This document shows, one piece after another, positions 1 through 8,508 of a DNA stretch of 33,548 bases (the first letter of the stretch is position 1; every line of letters starts with the position of its first letter). Source of the stretch: JAMXLO01 sp046732975. Lineage in GTDB: Bacteria; Pseudomonadota; Alphaproteobacteria; Acetobacterales; Acetobacteraceae. The notes under the pieces are model-generated. The model was not told the origin of the DNA and searched no databases. It saw nothing but the letters and a program-made list of their open reading frames with translations. The stretch covers positions 1 through 33,548 of the forward strand of contig JBKPOG010000172.1 of NCBI GenBank assembly GCA_046732975.1, read 5' to 3'. The position numbers and the translations under genes are program-made.

Positions 1-352
1 TTTCGGCGCGCAGGAGTTCGTCGATCTCGGCGACGACGCGCTGAAAGACGTCGGCCAAGTAGATCTGGTGTTCGACGTTATCGGTGGCGACGTCCAGAAG
101 CGGTCCGCGCGCCTGATTCGAGCCGGAGGAGCGCTGGTGTCGATCGTCGGGCCAGTCGAGGCAAGACCCGCGGACGGCCTGGCGATCGACTTCGTTGTCG
201 AGTCAGATCGTGCCCAACTGACTGAGATCGTCCAGCGCGTGCGGGACGGACGACTGCGGACGAATATCGGCAACGTCTCGACCCTCGACGATGCCGTCGC
301 CGCTTTAAATCCGACCGAGCGACGCAGGGGGAAGACAATCATCCTGTGCTAA
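1..352 (+). CDS. Zinc-type alcohol dehydrogenase / quinone oxidoreductase, C-terminal part (5' end outside window)
   Basis: The frame is open from base 2 to the TAA at 350-352, so the gene starts upstream of the window. The visible ~116 residues read as the end of the nucleotide-binding Rossmann fold and the C-terminal tail of the medium-chain dehydrogenase/reductase superfamily. A VDLVFDVIGG segment (residues ~17-26 of the visible part) is followed by GGALVSIVGP and by the family-typical end in which 'DAVAALNPTERRRGKTII' precedes the stop. Such enzymes reduce quinones or enones, or oxidise alcohols, with NADPH. The substrate cannot be told from this fragment because the catalytic domain is missing. 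The C-terminus looks natural, so the insertion sequence 78 bp downstream did not truncate it. Confidence 0.8.
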   Translation, partial: FGAQEFVDLGDDALKDVGQVDLVFDVIGGDVQKRSARLIRAGGALVSIVGPVEARPADGLAIDFVVESDRAQLTEIVQRVRDGRLRTNIGNVSTLDDAVAALNPTERRRGKTIILC

Positions 353-423
353 CCGGATAAGGATGTTAAGTTTATATGCGTCAAGCCGATGCTTGAGCCG
401 GAGCAGCTCGAACTGCGATCTCG

Positions 424-429
424 TTGTTA
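424..429. repeat. Left copy of target-site duplication (TTGTTA)
   Basis: TTGTTA directly abuts the left inverted repeat of the insertion sequence and is repeated at the right edge. Confidence 0.75.
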
Positions 430-441
430 GTCGTCCGTGAA
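430..441 (+). repeat. Left terminal inverted repeat of the IS5-like element
   Basis: GTCGTCCGTGAA is the exact reverse complement of 1842-1853. It lies in frame inside the read-through end of the broken transposase. Confidence 0.8.
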
Positions 442-1688
442 GAACGCTGATCAAGCGGTCTGAAGTACTGTGAAGCTGTTGTCCGGGCCACTGAGTGCTG
501 CGCGGTCGCAGGCTGGCGAACTGAAGCAGACACAACAAGGCTATGAGCCATGCGAGCAGGCGGCGGAAGTTGTATCCGGCGGCTGCCAAGATGGCATTGG
601 TGGCATCGCCATTTCGGCCGATGAGGTAGTTTCGTCCCATCCGATGCTCGGCCTTAACATGACCGATCACCGGCTCGACATACGCCGATCTGTTGCTCGA
701 CGGCGGGAACGACGGTGGCCAACGTATGGCCGTCATACGGGTTGCCAGGCAGAGCGGAGGCATGGGCGATGAATTGGCCGCCCTTGCATCGGCGCAGCGG
801 TGTCACCACCGAGACCTTCACCCCGAACTCGTAGGGCTTGTGTGGCTTGCCTTTGCCGATGCACTCCACCTCAGGTGCGTGTAGGCTGTAAACCTTGGGT
901 CCGCGCTGCCTCTGACGCTGCTCGCGCACCTGCCGAGCGAGCGACAGCGGCCAGGCGAAGATCGCACCCAGGCGTGCATCCTCGCCAATCTTGCGGCCGA
1001 TATCGCGGATCACGCGGCCCAGCTGGGTGCGCAATGTTCGCAGCGCCCGGTTGGCCCGCTTGAACTGCTTGGCGTGCGCGTAGCGCTGATGCTGGATCAA
1101 GGCCCGCTTGCCGACACGGCGGTAGGACTGGCGCAGCCTGACGCCATGCGTCTGTGCCAGACGCACCAATCGTTCGCGCGCACGGTGCAGCAGCCGGGCA
1201 TCGGTCGGGAAGGCGACCGCCTTGGGCTGCACCGTGGTGTCGACAATGACGTGGGTGAAGTCCGCTGGCTTCGCCGCACCGGCGCGCGTAGCCAGAGACA
1301 GGCTTTCCTGCAGCAGCGCGGTCAGTTTCTCTTCGCCCATGCGCTGGCGCCAGCGCGTCATCGATGAGCGGTCGAACGGCAACCTATGATGGAAGAATTC
1401 CTCACCGCAGAACAGCTGGTAGTAGGGGTTCTCCAGCCAGCGCTCGCACAGCACCTCGTCCGACAGGTTATGCGTGTGCTTCAGGATCGCCAGGCCCGCC
1501 ATCAGCCGTGTCGGCAGCGGCGGGCGGCCCGACCGGTCGGTGTAGCTCGCACCAAACCGCTGCTCGAGGAACTGCCAATCCACGCTGCGCGCCAACTGAA
1601 CCAGCGGGTGGGCGGGATCGACAATCTGATCAAGCCGCGATCGCAGCAGGTCCCGTTGGCCGCTGTCCCGAGGTTCCTTCGGTCGCAT
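430..1688 (-). pseudogene. IS5-family transposase with internal deletion and frame change
   Basis: The likely start is the ATG at 1688, preceded by GCGAGGATCTG; a TTG at 1712 is an alternative. The first frame carries the N-terminal IS5-type domain and the first catalytic Asp (HVIVDTTVQPK). It runs to GNPYDGHTL, then stops out of context at 654. The C-terminal part, with VEPVIGHVKAEHRMGRNYL and the third catalytic residue (Glu of EPVIGH), is in another minus-strand frame, joined near 680-690. Intact relatives have about 45 residues between these blocks, including the second catalytic Asp in an 'aDxGYRGH' motif; here that stretch is absent. The protein should therefore be inactive. The second frame also reads through the left inverted repeat and stops only at 305, in flanking DNA. 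Confidence 0.85.
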
Positions 1689-1841
1689 CAGATCCTCGCG
1701 CGCTGCCTCCAACCAACAGAATCACAGCGCTCCGCGTCGGATCAATTTGCCAGAAACTGACGCCGCACCCGCGGTTTTCCGGCAATCGCCACGAACCCAA
1801 CCATCAGCAAAACACGCCGCAGATCAGTAACTTCCGGATTG

Positions 1842-1853
1842 TTCACGGACGAC
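1842..1853 (-). repeat. Right terminal inverted repeat of the IS5-like element
   Basis: TTCACGGACGAC is the exact reverse complement of 430-441. It is about 150 bp upstream of the likely transposase start. Confidence 0.8.
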
Positions 1854-1859
1854 TTGTTA
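1854..1859. repeat. Right copy of target-site duplication (TTGTTA)
   Basis: This is identical to 424-429 and abuts the right inverted repeat. The two copies mark the original insertion point. Confidence 0.75.
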
Positions 1860-2079
1860 GCTGGGATGGCTTGCCGTGAACCGTTGTCAGCCGATACCAG
1901 GGATTGCCGTTAGACTTCCGCTTCGGCTTGCCATCCATTTAGCCTCTCCGCGACCAGATAAATCTCCGGAGGCAGACGGTTAGGGAAGTGGTGTGGGCCG
2001 CGCCCATTATGGAGCGAAGAACGGCGATAATGTTGCTTCTCGGCCTGGAACTGCTTACCCAGGCCCGCTGCTGCGGATT

Positions 2080-2532
2080 TCAAGACTTTTGGGTCATAGG
2101 CACCCCGCCGACACCGAGACCGCCATGGAGGTGATCAATATCTGATGGCAGCAGCAGCCAGTGATGTTTACTCTCCTCCCACATCGAAAGCGTGGGAGCA
2201 GGGAACTTCGGGTCTGCAAAGCAACCCACGGCAATGCCACACCGGTCGGGGTACTTGTCTGTTTCCCAGTAGACTGTGCTCCCGCAGTCGGGGCAAAAAT
2301 GATGATGCACAGCGAAACCACTGTCGGCTACACGTGAGTAAATCTTGGACGGGCCGCTATATTTCACGGTGCCCTTAATGAAGTAGGCACCGAAGTGGAC
2401 CGCCGCTCCGCTGCGCCTCTGGCATGTCGCGCAGTGGCACAGATACGAGATTAGCGGGTCGCCCGAAGCACTCGCGCGGAGCGACCCACACAAACACTGC
2501 GCTACCCTCTCCTTCGATACGGTTCCTGACAT
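2080..2532 (-). CDS. GFA-family (CENP-V/GFA domain) zinc-binding protein
   Basis: This 150-residue protein has the Cys pattern of the GFA (glutathione-dependent formaldehyde-activating-like) fold. CLCGS lies near residue 13, CHCATCQRRSGA near 32, and FCPDCGST near 79, which are expected to bind zinc. The ATG at 2532 is preceded by GAGGGA at a reasonable distance. Most members have no proven substrate. The founding enzyme speeds formation of S-hydroxymethylglutathione, but that activity cannot be assumed here. It lies downstream of, and on the same strand as, the DUF29 gene, with about 230 bp between them, so co-transcription is uncertain. A second GFA paralogue lies at 19702-20109. Confidence 0.85.
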   Translation of the reverse strand: MSGTVSKERVAQCLCGSLRASASGDPLISYLCHCATCQRRSGAAVHFGAYFIKGTVKYSGPSKIYSRVADSGFAVHHHFCPDCGSTVYWETDKYPDRCGIAVGCFADPKFPAPTLSMWEESKHHWLLLPSDIDHLHGGLGVGGVPMTQKS

Positions 2533-2761
2533 ACGAGAAATCCCTCATTCGACTTGGCCTCAGGGATAACAATCTTACCACCGGCCTCCTCGCGCCGATG
2601 TTCAACGACCTCAATGGCTCGGAATGTGCAGAAGTCCGCCGCGATCTGGCGGCAGCGACCACTGCGAGAACGAGCCTTATCGCTCTCAGCCAAAACCATC
2701 GGCCTCGGATCCGGGGCTTCCATGCTGAGCCGAACCGCAGGCTATAGCCGGATCGGGCCAG

Positions 2762-3187
2762 CTACTCGCTCAGCAGCTCATCGAGAGTCACGGGGCGTTG
2801 CGCCACGGGCAGCGGCTGTTGGCCGTTCATGGATTCGGGGAGTGCCCGCTGCGCCTGGCGATAGAGCTGCGCGACGTCAATCTTATGTCGCATTGATTCT
2901 GCGAAGCGGCGCTTTGCCTGCTGACCGAAATCGATTGCGTCCGCTCGCCAACTCGGGGCATCGCGGTGCCAAGGCCATGCCTCGGCTTTCAGCATGTGGC
3001 GCAACGCCTGGGCGAGCAGAGACTCGACCGCGTTCAGCTGACTGCGCCCCACGTCCTCGATCTCCTCCGCGACGTTGGTCCAGTCGATCTCGGCGTCGTT
3101 CACCAACTCGCCGGCCGCACGACGGCGCAGCAGGGCAGCCTGGTGTGCCGACCACAACAGGATGTCGTCGTCATACAGATCGCTCAC
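2762..3187 (-). CDS. DUF29 domain-containing protein
   Basis: The 141-residue protein has the DUF29 layout: an opening of the type 'LYDDDILLWSAHQAALLRRR', then a central 'DWTNVAEEIEDVGRSQ' block and an 'LLAQALRHMLKAEAWPW' helix. DUF29 proteins are small, helical, common in cyanobacteria and alphaproteobacteria, and of unknown function. The start is GTG at 3187, with GGAG about 10 nt upstream. There is no signal peptide or membrane segment. The PaiB-like gene lies 51 bp upstream on the same strand, so the two may share a transcript. Confidence 0.85.
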   Translation of the reverse strand: MSDLYDDDILLWSAHQAALLRRRAAGELVNDAEIDWTNVAEEIEDVGRSQLNAVESLLAQALRHMLKAEAWPWHRDAPSWRADAIDFGQQAKRRFAESMRHKIDVAQLYRQAQRALPESMNGQQPLPVAQRPVTLDELLSE

Positions 3188-3238
3188 CCGGCCCGCTCCA
3201 ACAACTCATGACCCCCGACTACCATTACCTTCTGGATA

Positions 3239-3850
3239 CTACCGCAAAATCAGGTCGGCGACCTCCGGTCGCTGCTCGGCTTCCAATCCAGAGATCACCC
3301 CGGCGCGGTCCTCCGCCGGACGATTCTGGCTCATCTTCCATTTGCCCTCCAGCCGCGCGATCGGCATGGCGAAACCCACGATGCCTTTCAGCATGCCATC
3401 GATGAAATCCGCTGGGGCATCGGTCACCGCCCAGGGCTGCACCCGCCCTGCTTCTTGCCGTTCGGTCAGCCGGGTCACAACGTCACGCAGGCGTTCCGGA
3501 TCATTGAAGAACTCAACGGCGCCGTGGGCATGGATAGCAACATAGTTCCAGGTCGGCACGACCTTGCCGTTCTGCCGCTTGGTCGCGTACCAGGAAGGGG
3601 TGATGTAGGCGTCCGGGCCCTGGAAGATCGCGAGCCCCTCGCCGATCGCGCCGCGCGCCTGCGGGTTGGGCCGCGCCAGATGCCCAATCAGCGTGCCGTA
3701 GGGGGCGGGTTCGAGATCCAGCAGCATCGGCGCATGGCTGGCAATCAGGCCATCGGCCGTCTGCGTGACCAGCGTGACGAGGCCCGCGCGACGGATCGCA
3801 TCGTGCAGCACCTCGATGCGGTCTTCCTTGAACAGCGGTGGGTTGTACAT
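3239..3850 (-). CDS. PaiB-like FMN-binding negative transcriptional regulator
   Basis: The 203-residue protein starts at ATG 3850 behind a good Shine-Dalgarno sequence (CAGGAG). It matches the PaiB/FMN-binding split-barrel family: MYNPPLFKEDR at the N-terminus, 'TLIGHLARPNPQ' in the flavin-binding barrel, 'AYITPSWYATK' and 'VPTWNYVAIHAHG' around residues 82-110, and a C-terminal 'GIVGFAMPI' with 'KWKMSQNR'. In Bacillus the family member PaiB was described as a negative regulator of sporulation and degradative enzymes. In proteobacteria the role is mostly unknown and could be enzymatic (heme or flavin binding). It is convergent with nothing and sits just downstream of the pckA terminator. Confidence 0.88.
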   Translation of the reverse strand: MYNPPLFKEDRIEVLHDAIRRAGLVTLVTQTADGLIASHAPMLLDLEPAPYGTLIGHLARPNPQARGAIGEGLAIFQGPDAYITPSWYATKRQNGKVVPTWNYVAIHAHGAVEFFNDPERLRDVVTRLTERQEAGRVQPWAVTDAPADFIDGMLKGIVGFAMPIARLEGKWKMSQNRPAEDRAGVISGLEAEQRPEVADLILR

Positions 3851-3896
3851 GCCAACTTCTCCTGATCCCCGGAGGTGGCAGCCAGCTGGTTGAGCT

Positions 3897-3941
3897 AAAA
3901 GAGCCGGCGGCTAAGCCAGGATCAGACCAATCTGGCGGCTC
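3897..3941 (-). terminator. Probable rho-independent terminator of pckA
   Basis: On the minus strand GAGCCG (3941-3936) pairs with CGGCTC (3906-3901), with an inner CCAG/CTGG pair, and is followed by TTTT (3900-3897). The stem begins inside the pckA stop codon. The long loop and short T-run make it moderate in strength. Confidence 0.55.
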
Positions 3942-5577
3942 AGGCAGCGGCGCGGATCGCCGCAGCACGCACCTCGTCTCCTACACCGGCCTCGAATGCG
4001 GCGAAATTCTTCTCAAACCGGCTGATCAGTTCCCGCGCCGTCCGTTCGTAGGCCGCCTTGTCCTCCCATGACTCGCGCGGGTCCAGCACCTCGGCCGGAA
4101 CGCCGGGCACATGCTCGGGAATGGCGAGACCGAAAAAACGTTCCTTGAGGAACCGCGTCCGCGCCAGCGACCCATCCAGCGCCGCGCGCAACAAGGCGCG
4201 CGTGTGGCGGATGCTCATGCGCTGGCCGACGCCGTATTGCCCGCCGCTCCAGCCGGTGTTGACCAACCAGCAGTCGGCCTCGTGCCGGGCAATCAGTTCA
4301 GCGAGCATCCTGCCATACACCTCCGGCCGTCGCGGCAGGAACGGCGCACCGAAGCAGGTGCTGAACGTGGCCTGCGGTTCGGCGCCAAGCCCCTTCTCGG
4401 TTCCGGCCACCAATGCGGTGTATCCTGATAGGAAGTGATACATCCCCTGCGGCGGCGTCAGTCTGGCGATCGGCGGCATCACGCCAAACGCGTCACAGGT
4501 CAGCATGACCACATTGCGCGGATGCCCACCGCGCAACGACATCTCGATGTTCGGGATGTACTCGACCGGATAGGCCGAACGCGTGTTCTCGGTCAGCGAC
4601 TGATCCGTCAGGTCGAGCCGGCCATACCCATCGGCGATGACATTCTCCAACACCGTGCCGAAGCGATGGCTGGCGGCCCAGATTTCCGGCTCCGCCTCCG
4701 CCGACAGGTTGATGACTTTGGCGTAGCAGCCGCCTTCGAAGTTGAAGACGCCGCTCTCACTCCAGCCATGCTCATCGTCGCCAATCAGCTTGCGATGCGG
4801 GTCCGACGAGAGCGTCGTCTTTCCCGTGCCCGACAGACCGAAAAACAGCGCGACGTCGCCCTCGCTGCCGACATTGGCGCTGCAATGCATCGGCAGCACG
4901 CCCTTGGCCGGCAGCAACCAGTTCATCACGGTGAAGATCGACTTCTTGACCTCCCCCGCATATTCGGTCCCGGCGATAATGATGGTCCGCTGTTCGAACG
5001 ACAGCGCGATCGAGGTGCCGCTGCGCACGCCGTCGATTGCCGGATCGGTCTGGAAATGCGGGGCATGCAGGATGACGTAATCGGGTCGAAAATCAGCCAG
5101 CTCCTCCGGGTGCGGCCGGATGAAAATGTTTCGTGCGAACAACGCCTGCCACGCCCCGGTGGTGACCAGACGCACCCGCACGCGATGCGCCGGATCGGCG
5201 CCGGCATAGAGATCCTGAGTGAACAGCTCCTGCCCTTGCAGGTAGGCTTGAACCCGGGCCTTCAGGATGGCGAACTTCTCCGGCGCGAGCCGGTTGTTGA
5301 CCCTGCCCCACCACACCTCGCCGGTGACCGATGGCTCATCGACGACAAACTTATCCTGCGCCGATCGACCGGTGTGCTGACCGGTCTGGACGACCAGTGC
5401 CCCATCCACCGACAGCTGCCCTTCGTTCCGACGCACCGCCTCGGCCACCAGGGCCGGTGCCGTCGGGTTTCCATGCACGGGCCGCGATGCGCGAACCCCG
5501 GTTCCGCCCAGCGCTTCCGCGGCAAGGCCCCTGGCATTTCTATGCCTCGGATGTGCGTTGTCAGCGGCAAGCGGCAA
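3940..5577 (-). CDS. pckA: Phosphoenolpyruvate carboxykinase (ATP)
   Basis: This enzyme converts oxaloacetate plus ATP to phosphoenolpyruvate and CO2, the first committed step of gluconeogenesis. Hallmarks of the ATP-type enzyme are present: QTGQHTGRSAQDKFVV (~65-79), EYAGEVKKS (~205-213), HCSANVG (~231), the P-loop GLSGTGKTT (~247-255), the kinase-2 motif LIGDDEHGW (~264-272), and the C-terminal TGWSGGQYGVG. The best start is TTG at 5577: GGGGAGG ends 7-8 nt before it and it gives 545 residues, close to the family's ~535. The frame stays open upstream to about 5895, but that part is not PckA-like. An overlapping ATG at 5602 is in another frame and encodes only 13 residues. It is divergent from the ferritin-like gene, with 100 bp between the starts. 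Confidence 0.95.
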   Translation of the reverse strand: MPLAADNAHPRHRNARGLAAEALGGTGVRASRPVHGNPTAPALVAEAVRRNEGQLSVDGALVVQTGQHTGRSAQDKFVVDEPSVTGEVWWGRVNNRLAPEKFAILKARVQAYLQGQELFTQDLYAGADPAHRVRVRLVTTGAWQALFARNIFIRPHPEELADFRPDYVILHAPHFQTDPAIDGVRSGTSIALSFEQRTIIIAGTEYAGEVKKSIFTVMNWLLPAKGVLPMHCSANVGSEGDVALFFGLSGTGKTTLSSDPHRKLIGDDEHGWSESGVFNFEGGCYAKVINLSAEAEPEIWAASHRFGTVLENVIADGYGRLDLTDQSLTENTRSAYPVEYIPNIEMSLRGGHPRNVVMLTCDAFGVMPPIARLTPPQGMYHFLSGYTALVAGTEKGLGAEPQATFSTCFGAPFLPRRPEVYGRMLAELIARHEADCWLVNTGWSGGQYGVGQRMSIRHTRALLRAALDGSLARTRFLKERFFGLAIPEHVPGVPAEVLDPRESWEDKAAYERTARELISRFEKNFAAFEAGVGDEVRAAAIRAAA

Positions 5578-5677
5578 GCGGTTTACCTCCCCGATTGTGC
5601 ATATTGAAAGCAGGATACGACCTGAATGATAAGAGTGAAACTGTGCAATGATCCAGCGGGCCACACACCTTTGAATT

Positions 5678-6604
5678 GTGCAGCGCAGCACATTCGAGAC
5701 CGCTACGCAGGGACCCTCCCTTCCGAATCTAACCGAACGATGGCAGCCTGAAGATCGAGGCTTCGGTACAGCGGACCTGACGATGAAGCATTGGCGCATC
5801 GAGGACGTGGCCTGGGATCGCTTCACGCCCACGCTCGCGGACCCCGAATTGATCCCCCTGGTCAAGGCCGCCGCCATGGTGGAGCGGAACGGCACCGACT
5901 ACGCGATCTACCTGAACCGGGTGTTCGGCGACGATCCAGATTTTCGTCAGGCGGCCGACTACTGGGCCCTGGAGGAAGTGCAGCACGGCGACGCTCTTGG
6001 TAGGTGGGCGATGCTTGCCGACCCGTCGTGGGATTACGAGACGGCCTTTGCGCGCTACAAGGCCGGGTTCAAGCTGGCGCTGGACGCCGAGGCCTCGATC
6101 CGCGGTTCGCGAACCGGCGAGCTGATCGCGCGCTGCATGGTCGAGACAGGCACGTCCAGTTACTACACCGCGCTGAGCGAGGCGACCAAGGAACCGGTGC
6201 TGCAGCAGATTTGCCGGCATATCGCAGCCGATGAATTCCGCCACTACAAGCTGTTTTACGACCACATGCGCCGCTACCTGCGTCGAGAGAATATCGGACT
6301 GTTGCGCCGATTGCGCGTTGCAGCCGGCCGCATCGGGGAAAGCGAGGACGACGAGTTGGCCTACGCCTGGCATTGCGGCAACGAATCGCCGCACACTGCG
6401 TTTGAACGCCGCAGATGCACGGCCGCCTACATGGCACGCGCCATGGCATTTTATCGGTTTCGGCACGTGGAGCGTGGAATGGGAATGATCTTCAAGGCCG
6501 TTGGCCTTCCACCGCGCGGCAGACTGTCAGACCTGTCAGCCAAAGGGGCGTGGTGGTTGATCCAAAGGCGCCGACAGCGCTTCGCCACCGAGCTCGCCGC
6601 CTAA
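5678..6604 (+). CDS. Ferritin-like di-iron protein (acyl-ACP desaturase type 2-like)
   Basis: The 308-residue protein has the carboxylate pattern of a four-helix di-iron centre: Glu in MVERNGTDYA (~68), ALEEVQHGDAL (~96-106, ExxH), Glu in MVETGTSSYY (~150), and ADEFRHYK (~183-190, ExxH). These fit the ferritin-like/soluble desaturase superfamily, so an O2-dependent oxidation is likely, but the substrate is unknown. The start is uncertain. GTG 5678 begins the open frame without a clear ribosome site. ATG 5783 (…MKHWRIEDVAWDRF) would give a 273-residue protein that still contains all the ligands. The AidB-like gene follows 109 bp downstream on the same strand. Confidence 0.8.
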   Translation: MQRSTFETATQGPSLPNLTERWQPEDRGFGTADLTMKHWRIEDVAWDRFTPTLADPELIPLVKAAAMVERNGTDYAIYLNRVFGDDPDFRQAADYWALEEVQHGDALGRWAMLADPSWDYETAFARYKAGFKLALDAEASIRGSRTGELIARCMVETGTSSYYTALSEATKEPVLQQICRHIAADEFRHYKLFYDHMRRYLRRENIGLLRRLRVAAGRIGESEDDELAYAWHCGNESPHTAFERRRCTAAYMARAMAFYRFRHVERGMGMIFKAVGLPPRGRLSDLSAKGAWWLIQRRRQRFATELAA

Positions 6605-6713
6605 ACTTCTACGTCCCGGCCGTGGCCGCGCCCGAACGCGCCCTGTTGTATAATGCCCCCGATCGCCGCAACGACGCCCATCGGCGTGCGCCAGGATTCT
6701 ATCGGAGGAACTC

Positions 6714-8423
6714 ATGAGCACCATAGGGGGCAACGCATCGCCTGCGCCCGACTACGTTTCCGACGCACCCGGCTATGCGACCCATGAAGTGCTCAATCAG
6801 GCTGGTGCGCTCGTCAATTACAACGCCTTCGCCGGTGACATCGCCTTCGTCGAGGCCACCAAGAAATTCGGCGCCGACTGGGCGGATACGCATCTGCAGC
6901 GGACAGGCGCGATCGTGGGCAGCGAAAAGGTCCAGTACCTCGCACGTCAAGCCAACCGGCATCTTCCCGAACTCAGGACGCACGACCGCTTCGGCCACCG
7001 GGTTGATCTCGTCGAATTCCACCCAGCCTACCACGAACTCATGAGCCTCATCTTCGGCGCGGAGACGCACTCTTTCGCCTGGACGCATCAGGGGCGCACC
7101 GGGGCCCATGTGGCGCGGGCTGCCTTGAGCTATTTGTGGAACCAGGGCGAGAACGGCATCTGCTGCCCGATGGGCATGACGTTCGCCTCGATCCCGGCGC
7201 TGCGACACGACCCGGCCCTGCTCGACGAGTGGTCGCCGCACATCCTCAGGGCAGTGTATGACAACCGGCCGATCTACGCCAAAGAGAAGACAGGGCTGAC
7301 GGTCGGCATGGCGATGACCGAGAAGCAGGGCGGCTCCGACCTTCGCGCGACGGCCACCGCGGGCCGACCTGCCACCACGCGGCGCGGCGCGGGCGCGCCC
7401 TACCTGCTCACAGGCCACAAATGGTTCTTCTCGGTGCCGATGAGCGACCTCTTCCTAACTCTCGCGCAGACCGAGAAGGGGCTCTCATGCTTCCTCGCCA
7501 CGGGCTGGTTGCCGGACGGATCCCGCAACCGCCTGAAGATCCAGCGGCTGAAGGACAAGTGCGGCAACAAGTCGAATGCCTCGTCCGAAGTCGAATTCCA
7601 CGACCTTTATGCCACGATGCTAGGCGAAGAAGGCCGCGGTATCCGCACCATCATAGAGATGGCGCACGTCACCCGGCTCGACTTCGCGGTGGGCTCGTCC
7701 GGCCTGATGCGGCAGGCGCTTAGTCAGACAATCCACCACACCAGCCATCGACGCGCCTTCCAGCGTTCCCTCGTCGACCTGCCGCTCATGCGCAGCGTCG
7801 TTGCCGACCTCGCCGTCGAATCCGAGGCGTTCCTATGGCTCTCGATGCGCCTGGCGGCGGCACTGGACCGTGAGCCCGCGGACCGGTCGGAGGGGCTGCT
7901 GTCGCGAATCTGCACGCCGGTCGCAAAGTATTGGGCCTGCAAGCGGGCGCCGCAATTTGTCGTGGAGGCGCTCGAATGCCACGGCGGTAATGGGTTCATC
8001 GGCGACCACCTCATGGAACGCCTCTACCGGGAGGCGCCGCTCAACGGCATCTGGGAGGGGACGGGCAATGTCATCTGCCTTGACGTGCTCCGCTCGATGC
8101 GGCGCGAGCCGGAGACGGTCGACGCCTTTCTCGCTGAGGTGCAGCTCGCCAGGGGCGCGGACGCCCGGCTGGACGCTTTCACCGACGGCCTGGAGCGTCG
8201 CCTTAGGAACTCAAACGAGTTCGAGCCGGCGGCGCGCCGCATGATCGAGATGATGGCCTTTGCCCTGCAAGCCAGCCTGCTCGTCCGCTACTCGGCGCCT
8301 GCGATGGCAGACGCCTTCTGTGCGACGCGTCTCGACGGCGACTGGGGCCGCGCCTTTGGTACGTTGCCGAATGGCCTCGATACGCAGGCCATTGTCGACC
8401 GCGCGCGTATCCGGGCAATTTGA
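6714..8423 (+). CDS. aidB: AidB-type acyl-CoA dehydrogenase family protein
   Basis: The 569-residue flavoprotein starts at ATG 6714 behind an excellent ribosome site (GGAGGAACTC). It has the AidB layout: a long N-terminal domain, MTEKQGGSDLR (~201-211), LLTGHKWFFSVPMSD (~231-245), 'LECHGGNGF' and 'PLNGIWEGTGNVICLDVLR' in the C-terminal part, and length close to E. coli AidB (541). In E. coli, AidB belongs to the Ada response to alkylating agents, binds DNA and has weak dehydrogenase activity. No ada or alkB gene is visible nearby, and I saw no obvious Ada box. The function is therefore inferred from the family only. Confidence 0.9.
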   Translation: MSTIGGNASPAPDYVSDAPGYATHEVLNQAGALVNYNAFAGDIAFVEATKKFGADWADTHLQRTGAIVGSEKVQYLARQANRHLPELRTHDRFGHRVDLVEFHPAYHELMSLIFGAETHSFAWTHQGRTGAHVARAALSYLWNQGENGICCPMGMTFASIPALRHDPALLDEWSPHILRAVYDNRPIYAKEKTGLTVGMAMTEKQGGSDLRATATAGRPATTRRGAGAPYLLTGHKWFFSVPMSDLFLTLAQTEKGLSCFLATGWLPDGSRNRLKIQRLKDKCGNKSNASSEVEFHDLYATMLGEEGRGIRTIIEMAHVTRLDFAVGSSGLMRQALSQTIHHTSHRRAFQRSLVDLPLMRSVVADLAVESEAFLWLSMRLAAALDREPADRSEGLLSRICTPVAKYWACKRAPQFVVEALECHGGNGFIGDHLMERLYREAPLNGIWEGTGNVICLDVLRSMRREPETVDAFLAEVQLARGADARLDAFTDGLERRLRNSNEFEPAARRMIEMMAFALQASLLVRYSAPAMADAFCATRLDGDWGRAFGTLPNGLDTQAIVDRARIRAI

Positions 8424-8508
8424 TCAGCGCTACCTTCCGATTTTCTCAGGCTCAAAACGACACAGTTGTTAGGTCCTCGTACTCCGCGTGCTCGTGCGTT
8501 TAACCAGG

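Larger units (their letters stand above)
430..1853 (-). mobile_element. Decayed IS5-like insertion sequence with terminal inverted repeats and target duplication
   Basis: The ends are visible directly. GTCGTCCGTGAA at 430-441 is matched by its exact reverse complement at 1842-1853, and the match continues imperfectly inward. The element is flanked immediately by TTGTTA on both sides (424-429 and 1854-1859), the expected target-site duplication. The 1424-bp body carries one transposase reading inward from the right end on the minus strand. The transposase has lost an internal segment, so the element should not be able to move itself, although intact ends could still be used by a related transposase. 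The family assignment (IS5/IS1182-like DDE) rests on the protein. The 6-bp duplication is read from the sequence and was not compared with a database. Confidence 0.85.

Noticed and set aside
1860..2079. Minus-strand open frame of about 60 codons (…LHNGRGPHHFPNRLPPEIY…) between the IS and the GFA gene
   Set aside because: It has no start codon after the GFA stop and no recognisable family. It might be a remnant but cannot be supported.
2502..2723. Minus-strand ORF upstream of the first GFA gene with a vaguely GroES-like 'EAGGKIVIPEAK' stretch
   Set aside because: It overlaps the GFA start in another frame, has no ribosome site, and the similarity covers only about a dozen residues. It is treated as chance.
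4435..5607. 390-codon plus-strand open frame opposite pckA
   Set aside because: It is an antisense shadow. pckA has all catalytic motifs on the minus strand, and this translation has no known domain.
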